Assembly (NCBI GenBank): GCA_900155495.1
Contig: FTLJ01000741.1
Coordinates: 38,784-102,783 of the forward strand
Length of the DNA: 64,000 nucleotides
Direction of reading: 5' to 3'
Source: Porogramme epimiltina
Lineage: Eukaryota; Basidiomycota; Agaricomycetes; Polyporales; Polyporaceae
Part shown: in pieces, positions 56,255-64,000 of the stretch
Position numbering within the stretch: position 1 is the stretch's first letter
Layout of the letters: each line of letters starts with the position of its first letter
Program-made: the position numbers and the translations under genes
The notes under the pieces: model-generated
The model's input: the letters and a program-made list of their open reading frames with translations, nothing else
Databases searched by the model: none
What the model was told of the DNA's origin: nothing

Positions 56255-58702
56255 ATGTCTGAAGAAATGGCTCCCTCCTGGCGGACTCTCGCCTCCGCCG
56301 CATCTCGGTCTATCAAAGGTTACATAGCTCAGCAACGCGAAATCAAGCAAGGATACCCAGCGTCGCGTGCAGTCCCGCCGCATCCCGGTGGTGACTTCTC
56401 CAAGAAGCAGTCATGGAGTCAATGGGCAGGTCAGAAGCTCAGGCGCGGCAGTCAGGGTGAGTACGATAATAGTGGCGACCGTTTGTCTTTATTCCCCGGC
56501 TGGGCCGCGAGGAGATACCTCTCGCCGCCTAAGGCAAATGATGATGGTGAGTGCTATGTACGCGTCGTTGTGTGCACCAGAAGCTGACGCACGGGACGTC
56601 GCGCGTAGATACCCCCTTTGACGTCGATGTCTTCGTCTCCGGCTTCGCATCGAAGCTGACTGGCGTCGGCTTCAACACGCGTGGAGGCAAGGCCTTCCTT
56701 CGCTTAGCGAAAAGTAAGTTCTTTCAACGTACGGTGCCTGCGCCTTCTGACAGTTTGCAGCTTTCGCCGCACTTCCTAGGCTACCGGCCTCAAGTCCGAC
56801 CAAGTCCGCGGAAGACCTCGAATTGCCTGGAGTACATCTCCCGCCCCTGCCAGACGAAATAACCGACGAGTCTGAGATGAAAATTCTCGACGATAAGCTG
56901 CGCCAATTGCAGTTCGACGCGCGTAGTATCGAGAGCGGCGACACGCTTGACACGGAATCCATGACGTCGCGCTCTCACGAACCCCGGACCCCATCTTCTG
57001 CTTCCGCAACATCCTCGAATGGGTTTCCGCAATCCTTTGAGTCTACTGCACCCTCTCTACTCGTCCCCGCCCCGTCCGAGCTACACAAGTGGCATGCAAA
57101 CCTCGAAGCACGCCTTCATCCATTTTGGTCCTCGGTCCTCTCCAATCGCACGGTGCGGGTATCATTGTATGCGGCGGATCCTTCGCTGTACGACTCTGAC
57201 GGGCAGCACACGGACGAGTCGGGTTCCTCGGAACGCTCAATATCTCCGGAGAAGCAGCCAATCCTGACTAGAGAGGTTATAACTGCGGTTGACGGTTCGT
57301 TCCAGCTCAAGCTATCCGTTCCATGGGAAAGCCTGTGTGTCCACCCAAGTGGAGTGCACGTCGCTTTCGGTGGGGCAGGGCTCGAGCACGAGCTGTTCAT
57401 CGTGGCAGAACTGCTCGCGCCTCTTTCCCCTGTGCCCTCGACGACTCAAGTCCAAGTCCCCTACCAGCCGCGGCAGCAACCAATCCGCCCCATACTACCC
57501 GTGCAACCGCGTGCAGTGACTGTTGCTGCATCCGTTCCCGTTCCCCTGACCTATTCCGCTATTCGGGTCATATCTGACATCGACGACACCGTCAAGCTAT
57601 CCGGCATCCTCAGCGGCGCACGCGCAGTCTTCCGTAATGTGTTCGTGAAAGACCTGCGCGAGAGCGTGATCCCCGGGATGGGAGATTGGTACATGGGCAT
57701 GTGGAAGCGTGGCGTCCGCTTCCACTACGTGGTAAGCCTCCACGCACATCATGGGAAGCCGTTCCGTCGCTGACGCTCACTTATCTCCATTTTCTCGCGC
57801 AGTCTAATGGTCCGTTCGAGCTCCTTCCGGTCCTGAACGAGTTCCTGCAACTGTCCCAGCTCCCGCCCGGCTCGATCCGCCTCCGTTCGTACGGCGGGCG
57901 CTCCCTCTTCAATGGGCTCCTTTCGGCGCCGGCAATGCGCAAGCGCACCGCCGTGCACGACGTGCTCAATCACTTCCCCGAAGCTCGTTTTATCCTCGTC
58001 GGCGACACGGGCGAGCAGGACCTCGAGCTCTACGCCGAGTTCGCACGTGCCCGCCCGGAGCAGATCCTCGCCGTCTTCGTCCGCGACGCGGTGGCGCGCG
58101 GGGACACCGCCCCGCCCCCGTTGGACGACCCGACCGGCAGCGCGGCGTACGAGCTCGGCCTGTTCGACGCGAGCAACCCCGGGTCGGCGTCGTCCTCGTC
58201 CTCGTCCTCGTCTCCTCCGACGCCGCGTCGTAGCGGGGTGGGCCCGCGGCCCCCGTCGAAGTCGATGTCCGAGGGGCCCCCGCAGACGCCCCCTCCGGTG
58301 CCGAAGAAACCGATGAGGACGTACTCGGGTCCGGAGATGCCCACTCCTGTGCCGCCAGCCACGGCGGGAGCGAGAGGCGTGGACTACTTTGGCGTCGGTG
58401 CGGGCGCGCGTGTGCAGGCGACCACGATCACGGAGGAGCCACAGGAGGCGCCGATGATGACCGCCTCGTCGGCGGATGGGCCACGGGCTTGGCCGCCGCG
58501 CGGGTTCGCGAGCTGGACGCCGACGCGGGGACAGTCCGTGTCGTCTCAGAGCGGCGCGGCTCCAGAGGCGGAGCGGAGGCGGAACGAGCTGCAGATGCGG
58601 CTGTGGAGGGCGCGGTACGACGTCGCGCCGCATATACCGATTCGGATCTTCCGGGAGCCGGATGAGTGCGTCGAGTTGGAGCACATATTGAAGAGAGTGT
58701 AG
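56255..58702 (+). CDS. Phosphatidate phosphatase APP1-like (DUF2183)
   Basis: Dephosphorylates phosphatidate to diacylglycerol; yeast App1 does this at cortical actin patches during endocytosis. Four exons (56255-56546, 56609-56713, 56761-57731, 57803-58702) sum to 755 residues. N-terminal part FDVDVFVSGFASKLTG and RAGKAFLR-like GGKAFLRLAK form the App1 N-domain. The catalytic HAD-type DxDxT motif is ISDIDDTVKLSG, followed by GMGDWYMGMWKRGVRFHYVSNGPFELLP split across the last intron, then LRSYGGRSLF, ARFILVGDTGEQDLELY. The C-terminal about 200 residues are disordered and proline-rich (PQTPPPVPKKPMRTYSG), a likely SH3-domain docking region as in yeast App1. Start ATG at 56255. Confidence 0.9.
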
Positions 58703-59089
58703 CCTTCGGGGCGATGGTTGCGGTTGTCGATATCCTTGGCTTTCTTATTTGTCATTGGGCCCTTGTTCATGTACGACAGTGTAGACGATGTGCATACAGA
58801 CTGTACCGATAGCATACTCTACTAGATGTTTTATAATACACTCAATCAAGGATTATGCGGTCTTTAACCAGTGCTGCCCAACAAACAAGCCTGTTCAGGT
58901 GATCTGGTGTCACCCGCCCCAGAGACATCGAATGAACCTTTCCCAGTACTGGGCGTGGATTGTGACATTTGTGGGAAGTTGTCTTCATCCGTCTAAAGAA
59001 GTTGCGGGGTCCATGCAGATGCAATACGACGCGAGAAATATACAGACTGTACACGTAGCGTACCATACCATAGAGAAAACCATAATACA
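58703..59089. other. Convergent intergenic region
   Basis: AT-rich spacer between two convergent genes, so it should contain both 3' UTRs. No gene. Confidence 0.5.
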
Positions 59090-59996
59090 TTAAGATACGG
59101 GTATAGGCGGTGCCACCGCCAGCTTTTCAGACGTCTGCGTCGACGTGTTCATGTGCGACTCGATGTCCGTAAGCATCTGGTTCATTTCCTAAGCAGGTTG
59201 TGAGCTGTTGGCTGTAGTGCAGTCTGCAGTGACCCGCACCTGGTTGTTGGGCTCGAACGACAAGCCGAGCTGGATAGCCTCCCGCGCCTCCGAGTACGAG
59301 TTGAGTTTCATAAGAGCCCGGGCCTTGCGGAAGTGACCCTTACTCCAGGGCCGTTTCAGCTGAATGACGGTCTCGGCGTCGACCAGCGCGCTGAGGTAGT
59401 CGCCCGCCTCGTAGAAGGCGGCGGAGCGGTTGGAGAGGACCATGGAGAGCTCTTCACGCATGAGCTGCTGCGCTTCCCAGGGAGGCCGTTGTGCGGCGAT
59501 GCTTGCGGCCATGGTGTATCGTTGGATGGCTTGTACGTGCATGCCTCCCTTGAAGAGCGTCTAGGGTGCGGCATGTGTGAGCAGAGGCGCAGAGTCACAG
59601 GGCTCAGTGACGCACGTTTCCCTCGTCCTTTGTGTTGTTGACTGCGGCGGAGAGCTGCTGTGAGACGACCTGTGGGGGCGGGGGACAGCGGAGGTTGGGG
59701 TTCGCGGCGAGTATGCGCGAGAGACGGTTGAGCGAGCGGTAGTCGACGCCGCACTCGGGGCACTTCTCCTGCTGATGCTTGCCACAAAGCGCGGTCGCGT
59801 TCTCTGGTGGTCCGAGTGAGAGGGCGACGGGGCGGAAGCTCTCCTCGATCAGGGCCTGCATGAGCGGGTCCGGGGGGCGCATAACCATCTGCTGCTGCTG
59901 CTGCTGTTGTTGTTGCTGCTGTATCTGGGGTTGAGGCTGCGGGGGTCCATGGGTGTGCGTGGGCTGTCCGGGGCCGTGCGAGTGTCCGTGCGACAT
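59090..59996 (-). CDS. SEC72: ER protein translocation subunit Sec72
   Basis: A cytosolic-face subunit of the Sec62/Sec63 complex for post-translational import into the endoplasmic reticulum. Three exons (59616-59996, 59240-59560, 59090-59188) sum to 266 residues. The start MSHGHSHGPGQ leads to a glutamine run, then the Sec72 signature ALCGKHQQEKCPECGVDYRS with paired cysteines. A tetratricopeptide-type helical repeat domain follows (LFKGGMHVQAIQRYTMAAS, LSNRSAAFYEAGDYLSALVD, WSKGHFRKARALMKLN), which binds Hsp70/Hsp90 tails in relatives. No membrane segment, as expected. Divergent from DED1. Confidence 0.86.
59886..59923. repeat. CAG/CAA trinucleotide repeat (polyglutamine in Sec72)
   Basis: Eleven to twelve consecutive glutamine codons, mixed CAG and CAA, near residues 25-36. 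Such repeats vary in length between strains. Confidence 0.75.
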
Positions 59997-60371
59997 GGTG
60001 GGCGGTGAGGGAGGGGGAGGAGGAAGAGACTAATGACGAGGGTGCTAGCTGTGAGCGCCTGCGGGGACGATGCGCTGTGCGCTGTGCGCCGCTGGCCGCT
60101 GGAGCCTGGCGGACCGCTCGGCAAGCCCGGCAGGTTTGGACCGCCACGTCGCCAACGCAGGCGCGGTGGGGCCCCGCTGGCCGTATGCGGCAAAAATGCT
60201 GACATAAGCCGCCCTCTGCACTTTGTAAGCGGCCGCGGGGAGGGGCAAATTTCTCACTCGCCTTTCTGGTGGACCATCACCGTCTCGACTTTCACTCGAC
60301 ACTCATAGACGAAAACCCCAGCACTCTTCTCGTATACTCGACCTTCGTCCTTCTCTCTTGCAACACTTATA
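59997..60371. promoter_or_regulatory. Bidirectional promoter region, SEC72 and DED1
   Basis: 375 bp between divergent start codons. The DED1 side is strongly pyrimidine-rich before its ATG (about 60280-60360), typical of highly expressed fungal genes. Confidence 0.55.
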
Positions 60372-62505
<2,134 letters not shown>

Positions 62506-63479
62506 ACACATCACTGCGCCGGCCATCCCCCAAGCATCGACCCGACTACGCTCAAACTCGTTCCCGGCTCCCCGACCTCTTATTCCCGACATATGCCCCC
62601 TCCTTTATCCCCGCCCATGCATCGACTCCCGTCTCCAGCCCTGATTTCGTCGACTCGCTCAACCTATCAGTACTCCGGTTCCGCCCACATTCCCAACATG
62701 CGCTGCTCTCACAACATTCATGCTCTCGGTCTCGTTGCACTCATCTGCTCATCGTCTACCGTACGGCCCTACTAATCGTCTGTCTCAATACTCAGGCGCC
62801 GTCCGCCATATCCTTATTGCAGAACCACTCCCCATAGATGTTTTCGGGGCCTGTCCTCAGCATGAGCAGAACTAATGTCTTTCTTCGTCTCGCGATACCC
62901 TGATTTATTGCGACGCGCAGTCGGACATTTACTATATCCTAGCACCACGAGACAATCTGTTAGAGCATCGCACATCTTGTACCGTAGTCTACTTAGCATC
63001 TTCATTATCGAGGCACACTGGTCGTTGTAAATAAATGGGTTGTAAAAACCGTACGCTCCTGGCGCACGCCGCCTTTTCGGAGGGAAAGAAAGAGAATGGA
63101 GAGAAAGAGCCGTTCCAGGGGTCTAGCCTCGCGGATATCGCTCCGATTATTCGGTGGCTGAGCGTGGAACGAAGAAAGCTCCTGCGCTGGCAAAGCACCA
63201 CTTGAGGTCGGCTTGATTACCACCATCTCATTCGGTTTGTGTGGCTCACGCATATATACACACTCGCTTGCTAGCTCTACTCTACTGGACCACACACGAC
63301 GGACTCTCTCCAAACACACTCAGCAGCTAGGAAAGCCCACCACAGTGACCACACGTAAGCCCGCCATCGCAAAAATCATCGCAGCCATCCGCGCCTCCGA
63401 CAGCTCACGCACGACCCGTCCCCGCACCCCGCCAGATCGCTCCCAGATATCCACCGAGACATCGCACGACGCACATCGC
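62506..63479. other. Intergenic, next-gene promoter with TATA box
   Basis: DED1 3' flank, then the promoter of the gene cut by the window end. A CATATATACAC sequence at about 63251-63261 is a likely TATA box. No ATG occurs between it and 63480, which supports that start codon. Confidence 0.5.
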
Positions 63480-64000
63480 ATGTATCGACCGCACTCACCC
63501 ACCGCATTCGACATCCCGGAGCCCCCGACGCTCCGGCGCATGAAACCCCTCCCGAAGCGCAGGCGCACGTCCGACCCTACGCCCGACGGCGGGCTCTTGC
63601 TCTCTCCGGCCGCGGGGGCGACGGCTAACACCACGACGACTACCACTACTACGACGGCGACGACGACGAGGCTGGCCCCGCCGGCCGACGAGCCCGACGA
63701 CCTGCAAGACCCGAGTGGCGACGGCGAGGACGACGCCCTCCCAGAGCCGTCCGCGGTGCCGGGGCTCACGGCGCAGATGGCGCTGCAGGCGTACTACATG
63801 CCCGTGCTCGGGGGCGTGCGGGAGCTCGTGAGGCCCGTGCGCCCCCCCGCGCTCGACGGCGGGGAGGCCCTCGACCTCAGCGGCGCGCTGGCGGAGCTCG
63901 GCCTCGGCTTCGGCATCGGCACGGGCTTCGGCGGCGCGGCGGGGCTAGGGTTCGGGGGCGGCGGAGGAGCGGCGGGGCTGGGGATGGGGCTGGGGCTGGG
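63480..64000 (+). CDS. Partial gene, low-complexity protein of unknown function
   Basis: Opens at the ATG at 63480 and runs off the window end still open (173 codons seen). Begins MYRPHSPTAFDIPEPPTLRR with a basic cluster (KPLPKRRRTSD, a likely nuclear signal), then a threonine run from ACG/ACT/ACC codons, an acidic stretch (DEPDDLQDPSGDGEDD), a short hydrophobic helix-like part (MALQAYYMPVLGGVRELV) and a Gly/Leu-rich segment. No domain recognised. Any intron or the true C-terminus lies outside the window. Confidence 0.6.
   Translation, partial: MYRPHSPTAFDIPEPPTLRRMKPLPKRRRTSDPTPDGGLLLSPAAGATANTTTTTTTTTATTTRLAPPADEPDDLQDPSGDGEDDALPEPSAVPGLTAQMALQAYYMPVLGGVRELVRPVRPPALDGGEALDLSGALAELGLGFGIGTGFGGAAGLGFGGGGGAAGLGMGLGL

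Overview
The window is nuclear DNA of a filamentous basidiomycete, most likely a wood-decaying agaricomycete. Nearly every gene is split by short introns of about 50-65 nt with GT..AG ends, coding regions are GC-rich, genes sit on both strands 0.03-1 kb apart, and the protein families are typical of Agaricomycetes: F-box/LRR proteins, PQ-loop proteins, secreted sedolisin, a DUF1680/GH127 hydrolase and fungal dienelactone hydrolases. No bacterial operon structure, rRNA, tRNA or CRISPR was seen. Gene models were built by hand-splicing the reading frames. Where exon sums are quoted, the exons add up to an open frame.

Layout. 0.5-12 kb: two intact paralogous aldehyde dehydrogenase genes with the same intron positions bracket an F-box protein, a PQ-loop membrane protein, a Cue2-like CUE/Smr nuclease and PET117 (cytochrome oxidase assembly). 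12-14.8 kb: a gene-poor stretch with two short coding relics. 14.9-30.2 kb: a chromatin/RNA block with a KAT14/ATAC2-like GNAT acetyltransferase facing a sirtuin tail to tail, a disordered KEN-box protein, a SHE10-like ER coiled-coil protein, an HP1-type chromodomain protein, the exon-junction protein Y14/RBM8A and a small MYND-finger protein. 30.2-33.8 kb: a GC-rich stretch where no gene can be supported. 33.8-42.3 kb: a conserved-looking unknown gene, a TFIIIC (delta/90 kDa type) subunit and a secreted S53 peptidase. 44.1-51 kb: a secreted GH127/DUF1680 enzyme, an Sds3-like HDAC-complex subunit and a lineage-type hypothetical protein. 51.3-55.8 kb: two tandem dienelactone hydrolase genes with a transposon inserted between them. 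56.2-64 kb: APP1-type phosphatidate phosphatase, Sec72, DED1 helicase and the start of an unknown gene cut by the window end.

The most notable object is a 1.54-kb element at 52534-54071. It has imperfect terminal inverted repeats of about 290-300 bp, a perfect 9-bp direct duplication of the flanking DNA, and an interior filled by a 5'-truncated, multiply frameshifted 6-phosphogluconolactonase gene. This looks like a Pack-MULE-type (gene-capturing, non-autonomous) DNA transposon.

Functional themes: aldehyde and lactone metabolism (two duplicated enzyme pairs), secreted degradative enzymes, and four chromatin regulators (acetyltransferase, sirtuin, HP1, Sds3) within 35 kb.
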